From positions 467,001-531,000 of the forward strand of contig NZ_JAZHRR010000001.1 of NCBI RefSeq assembly GCF_036924515.1: a stretch of DNA of 64,000 nucleotides. Direction: 5' to 3'. The stretch's first letter is position 1. The number at the start of each line of letters is the position of its first letter. Below the pieces are notes generated by a model, which was not told the origin of the DNA, made no database searches, and saw only the letters and a list, made by a program, of their open reading frames with translations. This DNA is from Bradyrhizobium sp. AZCC 1610 (GTDB lineage Bacteria > Pseudomonadota > Alphaproteobacteria > Rhizobiales > Xanthobacteraceae). The position numbers were made by a program, and so were the translations under genes. Below, in pieces: positions 35,532 to 43,374 of the stretch.

Positions 35532-36131
35532 TCAAGCCACGCGCGGCACGAGCAGCGCCTTCCTGACGCGGCCTGCCTTGGGCTTAGGCAGCGGCGCGCC
35601 GGTCGCGGCGATCAAACCCCAGGCGCCGTCGAGCGCACCTTCGCTAAGTTCGACGCCGAGTAGCCGGTCGCGCTCGAACGCACCCGGTAGCCGCAGCTCG
35701 CCGGTCTTGGCGGCTGAGAAGCCGAAGCGGGCGTAATAGGGCGCGTCGCCCAGCAGGATTACCGCGCGATGGCCACGCGCCTTCGCCGCCGCGAGCGCAT
35801 GGTCCATCAGCGCAGCCCCGACGCCGAACTGGCGGGAGGATGCCTCCACTGCCAGCGGGCCGAGCATGAGCGCCGGGATGCCCCCGGCGCTGACGTGCCA
35901 CAACTGCACGGACCCGACCACCCGGCCCTGGCGCACGGCCGACAAGGCAAGGCCTTCGGCAGGCGCGCGTCCGTCGCGCAGGCGCTGGCAGGTGCGCGTA
36001 TGGCGACTTGCGCCAAAGCAGGCATCCAGCAGCGCCTCGCGCGCAGCGACGTCCGAGGCTCGCTCCGCACGGATCGCGAACGGAGCGGCATCGGGGGTGA
36101 GGGCAGTGGTGGTCTTCCGCAAAGCAGTCAT
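35532..36131 (-). CDS. GNAT N-acetyltransferase (YhbS-like)
   Basis: 199 aa. VGSVQLWHVSAGGIPALMLGPLAVEASSRQFGVGAALMDHALAAAKARGHRAVILLGDAPYYARFGFS is the standard GNAT core: LGPLAV strand, RQFGVG pyrophosphate loop and Y-RFGF end. The C-terminal ~45 residues are basic and Pro-rich. It lies between ornithine decarboxylase and RidA; acetylation of a polyamine or its precursor is possible but unsupported by motif. Confidence 0.82.
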   Translation of the reverse strand: MTALRKTTTALTPDAAPFAIRAERASDVAAREALLDACFGASRHTRTCQRLRDGRAPAEGLALSAVRQGRVVGSVQLWHVSAGGIPALMLGPLAVEASSRQFGVGAALMDHALAAAKARGHRAVILLGDAPYYARFGFSAAKTGELRLPGAFERDRLLGVELSEGALDGAWGLIAATGAPLPKPKAGRVRKALLVPRVA

Positions 36132-36204
36132 GGCACGTCAGTCCCCGCTTCCACGGCAAGGTGAGCCGCGCGAAGCGTTGTCAGAAAATCGGCAAATGAG
36201 GGGA

Positions 36205-36226
36205 GGGAGCCGGCGCACCGGCTCCC
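36205..36226 (-). terminator. hairpin after ornithine decarboxylase
   Basis: A nine-base perfect stem (GGGAGCCGG / CCGGCTCCC) with a four-base loop lies 26 bases after the decarboxylase stop. There is no U-tract, so it may be a partial terminator separating the decarboxylase from the rest of the polyamine genes. Confidence 0.5.
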
Positions 36227-36251
36227 GATTAGTCGAGCCTCTCACGAGGCT

Positions 36252-37394
36252 TCAGATGTGGTAAGTCCGCAGCGGCGGGATGCCGTTGAACGCCACCGCC
36301 GAGTAGGTCGACGTATAGGCCCCGGTGCCTTCGATCAGCAGCTTGTCGCCGATCTCGAGCGTCACCGGAAGCGGATACGGCAACTTCTCGTACAGCACGT
36401 CGGCGCTATCGCAGGTCGGCCCCGCGAGCACGCACGGCGTCATCTCCGCGCCGTCATGCGGCGTGCGGATAGCGTAGCGGATCGACTCATCCATCGTCTC
36501 GGCGAGGCCGCCGAACTTGCCGATGTCGAGATACACCCAGCGCACCTCGTCCTCGTCGCTCTTCCTGGAGATCAGGACGACTTCGGTCTCGATGACGCCG
36601 GCATTTCCGACCATGCCGCGGCCCGGCTCGATGATGGTCTCCGGGATCTGGTTGCCGAAATGCTTGCGCAGCGCACGGAAGATCGATCGGCCGTATTGCA
36701 GGACCGGAGGAACGTCCTTGAGGTACTTGGTCGGGAAGCCGCCGCCCATGTTGACCATGGACAGGTTGATCCCGCGCTCGGCGCAGTCCCGGAACACCGT
36801 CGAGGCCATCGCCAGCGCACGGTCCCACGCCTTCACCTTGCGCTGCTGCGAGCCGACATGGAACGAGATGCCACACGGCTCCAGGCCCAGACGCTTGGCG
36901 AGGTCGAGCACCTCGACCGCCATCTCCGGGTCGCAGCCGAACTTGCGCGACAGCGGCCATTCGGCGCCTGCGCAGTCATAGAGAATGCGGCAGAACACTT
37001 TTGCACCGGGGGCGGCTCGCGCGATCTTCTCGACTTCGGCGGCGCAGTCGACCGCGAACAGGCGAATGCCGAGCGCGAAGGCGCGCGCGATGTCGCGCTC
37101 CTTCTTGATCGTGTTGCCATAGGAGACGCGGTCCGGCGTCGCACCGGCAGCCAGCGCCATTTCGATTTCGGCGACGGTTGCGGTGTCGAAGCAGGAGCCC
37201 ATGGAGGCGAGCAGCGACAGCACTTCCGGCGCCGGGTTCGCCTTCACGGCATAGAACACACGGCTGTCCGGCAGCGCCTTGGCAAAGGTCTGGTAATTGT
37301 CGCGCACGACTTCGAGGTCGACCACGAGGCACGGCTCGGTGTCATGGCCCTCGCTGCGGCGGTTACGCAGGAATTCCTGAATACGTTCGGTCAT
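36252..37394 (-). CDS. PLP-dependent ornithine/lysine decarboxylase (fold III)
   Basis: 380 aa from ATG 37394, with GGAGGG seven bases upstream; the longer frame to 37550 lies in the leader. PLP lysine is in VFYAVKANPAPEVL. HVGSQQ, GGGFP and EPGRGMVGNAG are phosphate and substrate motifs, and GPTCDSADVLYE contains the catalytic Cys from the neighbouring subunit. This is the eukaryote-like ornithine decarboxylase of alphaproteobacteria, making putrescine; some relatives also use lysine. The long leader suggests RNA-level control. Confidence 0.93.
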   Translation of the reverse strand: MTERIQEFLRNRRSEGHDTEPCLVVDLEVVRDNYQTFAKALPDSRVFYAVKANPAPEVLSLLASMGSCFDTATVAEIEMALAAGATPDRVSYGNTIKKERDIARAFALGIRLFAVDCAAEVEKIARAAPGAKVFCRILYDCAGAEWPLSRKFGCDPEMAVEVLDLAKRLGLEPCGISFHVGSQQRKVKAWDRALAMASTVFRDCAERGINLSMVNMGGGFPTKYLKDVPPVLQYGRSIFRALRKHFGNQIPETIIEPGRGMVGNAGVIETEVVLISRKSDEDEVRWVYLDIGKFGGLAETMDESIRYAIRTPHDGAEMTPCVLAGPTCDSADVLYEKLPYPLPVTLEIGDKLLIEGTGAYTSTYSAVAFNGIPPLRTYHI

Positions 37395-37760
37395 AGCACC
37401 CTCCAAACGGCCCAGCGACGGGACCCGTTCAAATTTTGATCTCGGACATGAGTGCTTCGGCGTTGTCGCACGATGGAGACGCGACAAGGCCTTGAACTCA
37501 GACCGAATTGTGCTGCCGTGGATTGGTCGGGAATCTTCCCGCCCGCACACCTGGCAATGAAGGACAAGCCTTTTCAGTAGCCCGCGCCGGCGTTGGAATG
37601 CCGGTAGAGACCAAAAAAGCCCGATCCGTCGTTGCTTTAAGTCGCGTCCCCCGTTGAGAGCGGGGTGCGCCGGTTCGCCTCCGGCTGCCAGTCACGGTTG
37701 CAAAGGATGGAGAGACCTTCAACGGCATCTCTTGAGAGAGATGCTGGCCGCTTATGGAGC
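37395..37760 (-). ncRNA. candidate speF-type leader RNA of ornithine decarboxylase
   Basis: About 365 bases precede the decarboxylase without a convincing gene. On the minus strand it contains hairpins CCCCG-CTCTCAA-CGGGG (about 37650-37666) and CCGGC-ATTCCAAC-GCCGG (about 37586-37603), followed by CGCGGGCTACTGAAAAGG. Alphaproteobacterial ornithine decarboxylase genes are known to carry a long conserved leader called the speF motif; assignment here rests on gene context and my recollection of these words, not on a covariance search. Confidence 0.5.
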
Positions 37761-38046
37761 GACCCTCGGTTCTTCCATCCCTTGGCGGCTGTCCGGCCTC
37801 TTGTCCGGATACCTACCGACTGACACACGACCACAGGCACGTGCGAAATTGGGCAAGGCAGGAAATAAGACTTTTGATTTCGCTTCGCAACAATTTTTTT
37901 AGGCTGGGGACAAATTTCCCCGACGAGTGCTTACAAATTCGTTCTCAGCGCGCGCCGCCGATGAACAAGCATGAACGGACGTTAAGATTTCTGCAAGATG
38001 CGTGAGTGCTTCAGCGCCTGTGCCGCAGCGCTTTCTTGAACGCGCG
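37761..38046. other. gap with likely decarboxylase promoter
   Basis: 286 bases between the leader and the small membrane protein. A T/A-rich stretch (37870-37930) including a run of seven T is out of character with the GC-rich surroundings and probably holds the promoter that drives the leader. No gene is seen. Confidence 0.4.
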
Positions 38047-38307
38047 TCAGGCGCGCCTGAAGAACGGTTCGATGCGTTGCGCGGCGCGGATGAACGCCAC
38101 CATGATCAGCACGCCGATCCCGAACAGCACCGCCTGCAGGATGTGAGCGCTGGTGTCGTCGAGGCCGAACAGGATCGCGAGCGCCCAGCCGCCGGCAAAG
38201 GCCGCGCCGAACACTTCGGCGCCGATCAGGATCGCCGCCGAGATGACGGTGACGACGCTTGGCCAGGCGACGGCGCGGGAGGAGGTGGAAGCGGGCTGTG
38301 GGCTCAT
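38047..38307 (-). CDS. small membrane protein, 86 aa
   Basis: Two hydrophobic helices (VVTVISAAILIGAEVFGAAFAGGWALAILFGL and AVLFGIGVLIMVAFIRAA) joined by DDTSAHILQ, then a basic end EPFFRRA. It is divergent from the M3 oligopeptidase gene, 130 bases apart. No named family recognised. Confidence 0.7.
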   Translation of the reverse strand: MSPQPASTSSRAVAWPSVVTVISAAILIGAEVFGAAFAGGWALAILFGLDDTSAHILQAVLFGIGVLIMVAFIRAAQRIEPFFRRA

Positions 38308-38437
38308 GGAAAAAGGTCCTGTTCAAGGGGCGCAATCTCTCCGAAAAGGCCCCATCTATCAAGCGCAAAAGGCCCAAAAATGCCGCATCGCGTGATATAG
38401 ATTGCCGCATGTTTTCAAGGAAAAGACGGGAATTGTG

Positions 38438-40528
38438 ATGTCAGAAACCCTGCAGACGGCGGCCGCTCCGGAAGCTGGAGCAAATCCGCTGCTCAAGCCG
38501 TGGCAGACGCCGTTCGAGACGCCGCCTTTTGCCGAGATCGAGCCGGAGCACTTCCTGCCCGCCTTCGAGCAGGCCTTTGCCGACCATGCCGCCGAGATCG
38601 CGGCGATCACCCATGATCCCTCGGTGCCGGACTTCGCCAACACCGTTACGGCGCTGGAACGCTCCGGCAAGCTGCTCTCCAAGGTCGCAGCCGTGTTCTA
38701 CGACCTGGTCTCGGCGCACTCCAATCCGGCGATTCTCGAGATCGACAAGGAAGTCTCCTTGCGGATGGCGCGGCACTGGAACCCGATCATGATGAATGCG
38801 GTGCTGTTCGGCCGCATCGCGATGCTGCACGAGAAGCGCGCCACGCTCGGCCTGACCGGCGAACAGATGCGGCTGCTGGAGCGTACCTACACCAATTTCC
38901 ACCGCGCCGGCGCCGGCCTCGACGAGGTCGCCAAGAAGCGCCGGGCCGAGATCAACGAGCGGCTGGCCCAGCTCGGCACCTCGTTCAGCCACCATCTGCT
39001 CGGCGACGAGCAGGACTGGTTCATGGAGCTCGGCGAGGACGACCGCGCCGGCCTTCCCGAGGCCTTCGTGGCCGCGGCCAAGGCGGCTGCGGAAGAGCGG
39101 GGCATGGCCGGCAAGGCGATCGTGACGCTGTCGCGCTCCTCGGTCGAGCCGTTCCTGAAGAGTTCCTCCCGCCGCGACCTGCGCGAGAAGGTCTTCAAGG
39201 CCTTCACCGCGCGCGGCGACAATGGCAACGCCAACGACAACAACGCCACCATCGTGGAAATCCTCGCGCTCCGCGAGGAGGCGGCCAAGATCATGGGCTT
39301 TCCGACCTATGCCGCCTACCGGCTGGAGGATTCCATGGCCAAGACGCCGGAGGCGGTGCGCAGCCTGCTGGAGCGGGTCTGGAAACCTGCCCGGGCGCGA
39401 GCGCTCGCCGACCGCGACGCCCTGCAGGCGCTGATCGCGGAGGAGGGCGGCAATTTTGCGCTCGCCCCGTGGGACTGGCGCTACTACGCCGAGATCCTGC
39501 GGCAGCGCCGCGCCAATTTCGACGACGCTGCGATCAAGCCCTATCTGGTGCTTGACCACATGATCGAGGCCGCCTTCGATTGCGCCACCCGGCTGTTCGG
39601 GATCACCTTCTCGGAGCGGAAAGACATCCCGGTCTGGCATCCGGACGTCCGGGTCTGGGAGGTCAAGGACGCCGACGGCAAGCACAAGGCGCTGTTCTAT
39701 GGCGATTACTTCGCCAGGTCCTCGAAGCGCTCCGGCGCCTGGATGACCTCGCTGCGCGACCAGCAGAAGCTCGACGTCGAGATCGCCCCGCTCATCATCA
39801 ACGTCTGCAACTTCGCCAGGGGCGCCGACGGCGAGCCGTCGCTGTTGTCGCCCGACGATGCGCGTACGCTATTCCATGAGTTCGGCCATGGCCTGCACGG
39901 CCTGCTGTCCAACGTGACCTATCCCTCGCTGTCGGGGACATCGGTGTTCACCGACTTCGTCGAATTGCCCTCGCAGCTCTACGAGCACTGGCAGGAGCAG
40001 CCGCAGGTGCTGCGGCAGTTCGCAAAGCACTACCAGACCGGCGAGCCGCTGCCGGACGACCTGCTGCAGCGTTTCCTCGCCGCCCGCAAGTTCAATCAGG
40101 GTTTTGCCACCGTGGAGTTCGTATCCTCGGCGCTGATCGACCTGGAGTTCCATACCCAGCCTGCCGAGGCCAGCCGCGACGTTGCAGCGTTCGAGAAGGC
40201 GGAACTGGAAAAGATCGGCATGCCCGCGGAAATCGCGCTGCGGCACCGGCCCACACAATTCGGTCATATCTTTTCCGGCGATCATTATGCATCCGGCTAT
40301 TATAGCTATATGTGGTCCGAAGTGATGGATGCCGACGCGTTCGGCGCCTTCGAGGAGGCCGGCGACATCTTCGATCCAGCGGTGGCAAAGCGCCTGCATG
40401 ACGACATCTATTCGTCGGGCGGCTCACGCGAGCCCGAGGAGGCCTATGTCGCCTTCCGCGGTCGCGAGCCGGAGGCCGATGCGTTGTTGCGCCGGCGGGG
40501 ACTGCTCGAAACAACACCGGCGGCCTGA
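38438..40528 (+). CDS. M3 family zinc oligopeptidase (Dcp/OpdA type)
   Basis: 696 aa from ATG 38438, with a GGGA upstream; the frame is open from TTG 38402. The active site HEFGHGLHGLL (HExxH) lies near residue 485, and ELPSQLYEHW supplies the third ligand Glu. SGYYSYMWSEVMDADAF is the conserved late motif. No signal peptide, so a cytosolic enzyme that trims peptides of about 5-20 residues. It is followed by a DUF1007 gene 13 bases later, which seems accidental. Confidence 0.93.
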   Translation: MSETLQTAAAPEAGANPLLKPWQTPFETPPFAEIEPEHFLPAFEQAFADHAAEIAAITHDPSVPDFANTVTALERSGKLLSKVAAVFYDLVSAHSNPAILEIDKEVSLRMARHWNPIMMNAVLFGRIAMLHEKRATLGLTGEQMRLLERTYTNFHRAGAGLDEVAKKRRAEINERLAQLGTSFSHHLLGDEQDWFMELGEDDRAGLPEAFVAAAKAAAEERGMAGKAIVTLSRSSVEPFLKSSSRRDLREKVFKAFTARGDNGNANDNNATIVEILALREEAAKIMGFPTYAAYRLEDSMAKTPEAVRSLLERVWKPARARALADRDALQALIAEEGGNFALAPWDWRYYAEILRQRRANFDDAAIKPYLVLDHMIEAAFDCATRLFGITFSERKDIPVWHPDVRVWEVKDADGKHKALFYGDYFARSSKRSGAWMTSLRDQQKLDVEIAPLIINVCNFARGADGEPSLLSPDDARTLFHEFGHGLHGLLSNVTYPSLSGTSVFTDFVELPSQLYEHWQEQPQVLRQFAKHYQTGEPLPDDLLQRFLAARKFNQGFATVEFVSSALIDLEFHTQPAEASRDVAAFEKAELEKIGMPAEIALRHRPTQFGHIFSGDHYASGYYSYMWSEVMDADAFGAFEEAGDIFDPAVAKRLHDDIYSSGGSREPEEAYVAFRGREPEADALLRRRGLLETTPAA

Positions 40529-40541
40529 GGTGATATCAACC

Positions 40542-41177
40542 ATGCGCGGATTGCTCGGTCTGCTCCTGCTCATCGGCGGCGTCGCGTTCGGCGCCGCTGT
40601 GGCGCATGCACATCCTCATGTCTGGATCGAGGCCAAGAGCGAGGTGGTCTACGCGCCCGACGGATCGATGACGGGGGTGCGTCACGCCTGGACTTTCGAT
40701 GAGATGTTCACAACCTACGCGCTGCAGGGCATCACGACCAAGACCAAGGGCGTCTACAGCCGCGAGGAACTGGCGCCGCTGGCGCAGACCAATGTCGAGT
40801 CGCTGAAGGAGTTCGCCTACTTCACCTTCGCCAAGGCCGACGGCAAGAAGACGAAATTCGAGGAACCGACCGACTACTTCCTCGAATACAAGGACAGCGC
40901 ACTGACGCTGCATTTCGTTCTGCCGCTGAAGGCGCCGGTGACGCCGAAACAGCTCGCACTGGAAGTGTTCGATCCCTCCTACTTCATCGACTTCAAATTC
41001 GACGACAAGGATCCGATCAAGCTGGTCGGCGCGCCCGCCGCCTGCAAGATCCAGTTCCAGCGGCCGAATGACGAGACCGCCAACACCCAGCGCCTGAACG
41101 AGCAGAACTTCATGAACGGCGACAATTCCAATTACGGCGCGATGTTTGCCAACAAGATCACGGTGAATTGCCCGTGA
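40542..41177 (+). CDS. DUF1007 periplasmic protein
   Basis: 211 aa from ATG 40542. Signal peptide LLGLLLLIGGVAFGAAVAHA then HPHVWI, the invariant opening of DUF1007, in which the N-terminal histidines of the mature protein likely bind metal. TFDEMFTTYALQG and YKDSALTLHFVLPLK are conserved. Family members sit next to NicO nickel/cobalt exporters, as here: the stop overlaps the possible GTG start of the next gene. Probably a periplasmic metal-binding partner. Confidence 0.88.
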   Translation: MRGLLGLLLLIGGVAFGAAVAHAHPHVWIEAKSEVVYAPDGSMTGVRHAWTFDEMFTTYALQGITTKTKGVYSREELAPLAQTNVESLKEFAYFTFAKADGKKTKFEEPTDYFLEYKDSALTLHFVLPLKAPVTPKQLALEVFDPSYFIDFKFDDKDPIKLVGAPAACKIQFQRPNDETANTQRLNEQNFMNGDNSNYGAMFANKITVNCP

Positions 41178-41182
41178 GGCGA

Positions 41183-42236
41183 ATGCCCGCCGGCCTTGCG
41201 CGAGGCATCACCTTCACCGTAGCCGCATTATCGGCTGTTATTGTCCTGGACGCGACCGTGCACGCCTTGATGGCGCAAAATCCGTTCGGCGGCCCGCGGC
41301 CTCCTGCCGAGCCGCAGGTCGGCGGCATCATCGGATGGATCCTCGCCAAGCAATCCGAATTCTATCGCGAGATGTCGGCGACCATACGCGCCGCGAAGTC
41401 GGATGGCAGCGCGGTCTGGACGCTGCTTGGGATTTCCTTTGCCTACGGCATTTTTCACGCCGCCGGCCCCGGCCACGGCAAGGCGGTGATCTCGTCTTAT
41501 CTCGTCGCCAACGAGGAAACCGCGCGGCGCGGCATCGTGCTGTCGTTCGCGTCGGCGCTGTTACAGGCGCTGGTGGCGGTCGTGATCGTCGGCATCGGTG
41601 CCTGGCTGCTGAATGCGACCGCCAAGAGCATGTGCGGGGCGGAGAAGGTCATCGAGATCGCCAGCTATACTCTGATCGCAGCCTTGGGTGCCCGGCTGGT
41701 CTGGACCAAGGGCGGCGGCTTTATTCGCGCGCTGCAGGCGAAGCCACAGCCTGCGATGGCGGCGGCACACCATCATCATGATCATGGCCATGACCACGGT
41801 CATCACGACCACGATCATGCTCACGGCCACGACCATGTTCACGACGAGCATTGCGGCCATTCCCACGGACCGACGCCGGATCAACTCGCCGGCCCCGGCG
41901 GCTGGCAACGCGGCCTGGGCGCGATCTTCGCCGTTGGCATGCGGCCCTGCTCGGGCGCGATCCTGGTGCTGGTGTTTTCGCTGGCGCAGGGGCTGTTTCT
42001 GGGCCGGCATTGCCGCGACCTTCGTGATGGGGCTCGGCACCGCGATCACGGTCGCGACCATTGCCGTCGTTGCCGTATCCGCAAAGGGGCTCGCCCGGCG
42101 GCTCAGCGCAGGAAGCGAAGGCGGCGGCACGCTGATCATGCGCGGCATCGAATTCGGCGCGGCTGGCCTCGTTCTGCTGTTCGGTCTTGGCCTGCTGTTC
42201 GGCTACCTCGCCGCCGAACGCGCGACGTGTTTGTGA
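41183..42236 (+). pseudogene. NicO/RcnA-type nickel-cobalt exporter, frameshifted
   Basis: From ATG 41183 (GTG 41174 also possible) the frame shows a NicO protein: FHAAGPGHGKAVISSYLV is the family motif, and a His loop (HHHHDHGHDHGHHDHDHAHGHDH) follows. At 42001-42003 an extra G in a GGG run breaks the frame: ...LAQGLFL must continue as AGIAATFVMGLGTAITVATIAVVAVSAKGLARRL, ending at TGA 42234-42236. Correction gives 350 aa. The broken part holds the last helices, essential for transport. Real inactivation or a homopolymer error. Confidence 0.87.
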
Positions 42237-42246
42237 CCGCACAGCC

Positions 42247-42334
42247 GTAGCCCGGGTGGAGCGCAGCGCAACCCGGGACGCCTTTACCTGCACATTCCAG
42301 GACCCCGGATTGCGCTGCGCTCCATCCGGGCTAC
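42247..42334. repeat. intergenic palindrome, GTAGCCCGGGTGGAGCGCAGCG family
   Basis: Left arm GTAGCCCGGGTGGAGCGC, right arm GCGCTCCATCCGGGCTAC, with AGCGCAACCCGGGACG and CCCCGGATTGCGCT also complementary. Lies just after the NicO gene. Confidence 0.8.
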
Positions 42335-42387
42335 AAGCGGTGGCTTTATGCTATGCAGGCGGCCAAACACGCAAAATCGGGAATCCC

Positions 42388-42825
42388 ATGTCACGCGAGC
42401 AGTTCTGGTTCTTTCACCCATTCCGGGTGCGCTATTCCGAAATCGACGGTCAGGGCGTTGTCTTCAACGCGCATTATCTGACCTATTTCGACACCACGAT
42501 CACCGAGTATTTTCGGGCGCTCGGCTACGATCAGTATGCCGACGCCAGGCAGACGGGCGAGGATTTCCACGTCGTCAGATCGGTCATTGAATACAAGGCG
42601 CCGGTCCGGTTCGACTGGGAATTGGACGTTGGCGCGCGCGTGGCACGGATCGGCAATTCAAGCCTCACCTTCGAACTCGCCATTTTCCTGAAAGGCGGCG
42701 CGGATGCGCTGGTGACCGGCGAGATCGTCTGGGTCAACACCAACCAGCAAACGCATCGTCCGGTCCCGATATCGAAGGCGATCCGGGACCTGATCGCGGC
42801 GCGCGAACATCATCTCGGAACGTGA
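42388..42825 (+). CDS. acyl-CoA thioesterase, hotdog (4HBT) family
   Basis: 145 aa from ATG 42388. RVRYSEIDGQGVVFNAHYLTYFDTTITEYF is the YbgC/4HBT motif with the catalytic Asp in EIDGQG and following Tyr/His. The product is cytosolic and acts on acyl-CoA thioesters; the substrate is unknown. It is flanked by palindromic repeats on both sides, so it is probably a single-gene unit. Confidence 0.88.
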   Translation: MSREQFWFFHPFRVRYSEIDGQGVVFNAHYLTYFDTTITEYFRALGYDQYADARQTGEDFHVVRSVIEYKAPVRFDWELDVGARVARIGNSSLTFELAIFLKGGADALVTGEIVWVNTNQQTHRPVPISKAIRDLIAAREHHLGT

Positions 42826-42857
42826 GATTTCGCGCTTGTCGTATTCGGGCCCATCCA

Positions 42858-42939
42858 CGTCATTGCGAGGAGCGAAGCGACGAAGCAATCCATTTTTCTC
42901 CAAGCGAGATTTGGATTGTTCGCTTCGCTCGCAATGACG
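42858..42939. repeat. intergenic palindrome, CGTCATTGCGAGGAGCGAAGCG family, copy 1
   Basis: Left arm CGTCATTGCGAGGAGCGAAG plus CGACGAAGCAATCC; right arm GGATTGTTCGCTTCGC then TCGCAATGACG. The same element recurs at 57555. Confidence 0.85.
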
Positions 42940-42988
42940 GGGAGGGAGTTGCGTCATTACCGGCGTGCGAGCGCGGCGTCTGGCGGCG

Positions 42989-43354
42989 TTAGTCGAATCG
43001 CGCCGTTGCAGTCTTGCCGTTCGGCGCCGTTAGCTGAACCGCCCCTTTGAGATTGGCCGGCAGGGCCGTGGCCGCTGTTCCGCTCAGGTTGTTCTTTTCC
43101 GAAGGCGCGAGCGGGATGCGTTCGGCCTTTCCTCCCAGGCTGAAAATAGCGACGCCCTTGAAGCCTTTCGGATCAACCGGCTTGTCGTTTTCGCCGATGA
43201 GGAAGATTTCAATCGCCGTGCCCTTCGCGACGAGTTCCACATGGTATGGACCGGCTTCGGCGAGACGTCCGCCATGGGACGGTTTCGGCTCGTGTGCGTA
43301 GGCCGGCAGGCCGGCCAGCAAGGCAATGCCGAGGGTGAGATATCGGAACTTCAT
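42989..43354 (-). CDS. small periplasmic protein of RND metal-efflux cluster
   Basis: 121 aa with signal peptide (LGIALLAGLPAYAH). The mature start is HEPKPSHGGRLAEAGPYHVELVAKG. Similar H-x-P-x-HGG openings occur in small periplasmic proteins of Cus/Czc clusters. It follows the pump gene by 20 bases. A metal-chaperone role is inferred from position and histidines. Confidence 0.75.
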   Translation of the reverse strand: MKFRYLTLGIALLAGLPAYAHEPKPSHGGRLAEAGPYHVELVAKGTAIEIFLIGENDKPVDPKGFKGVAIFSLGGKAERIPLAPSEKNNLSGTAATALPANLKGAVQLTAPNGKTATARFD

Positions 43355-43374
43355 GCGTAGTCTCCTTTCAACGA

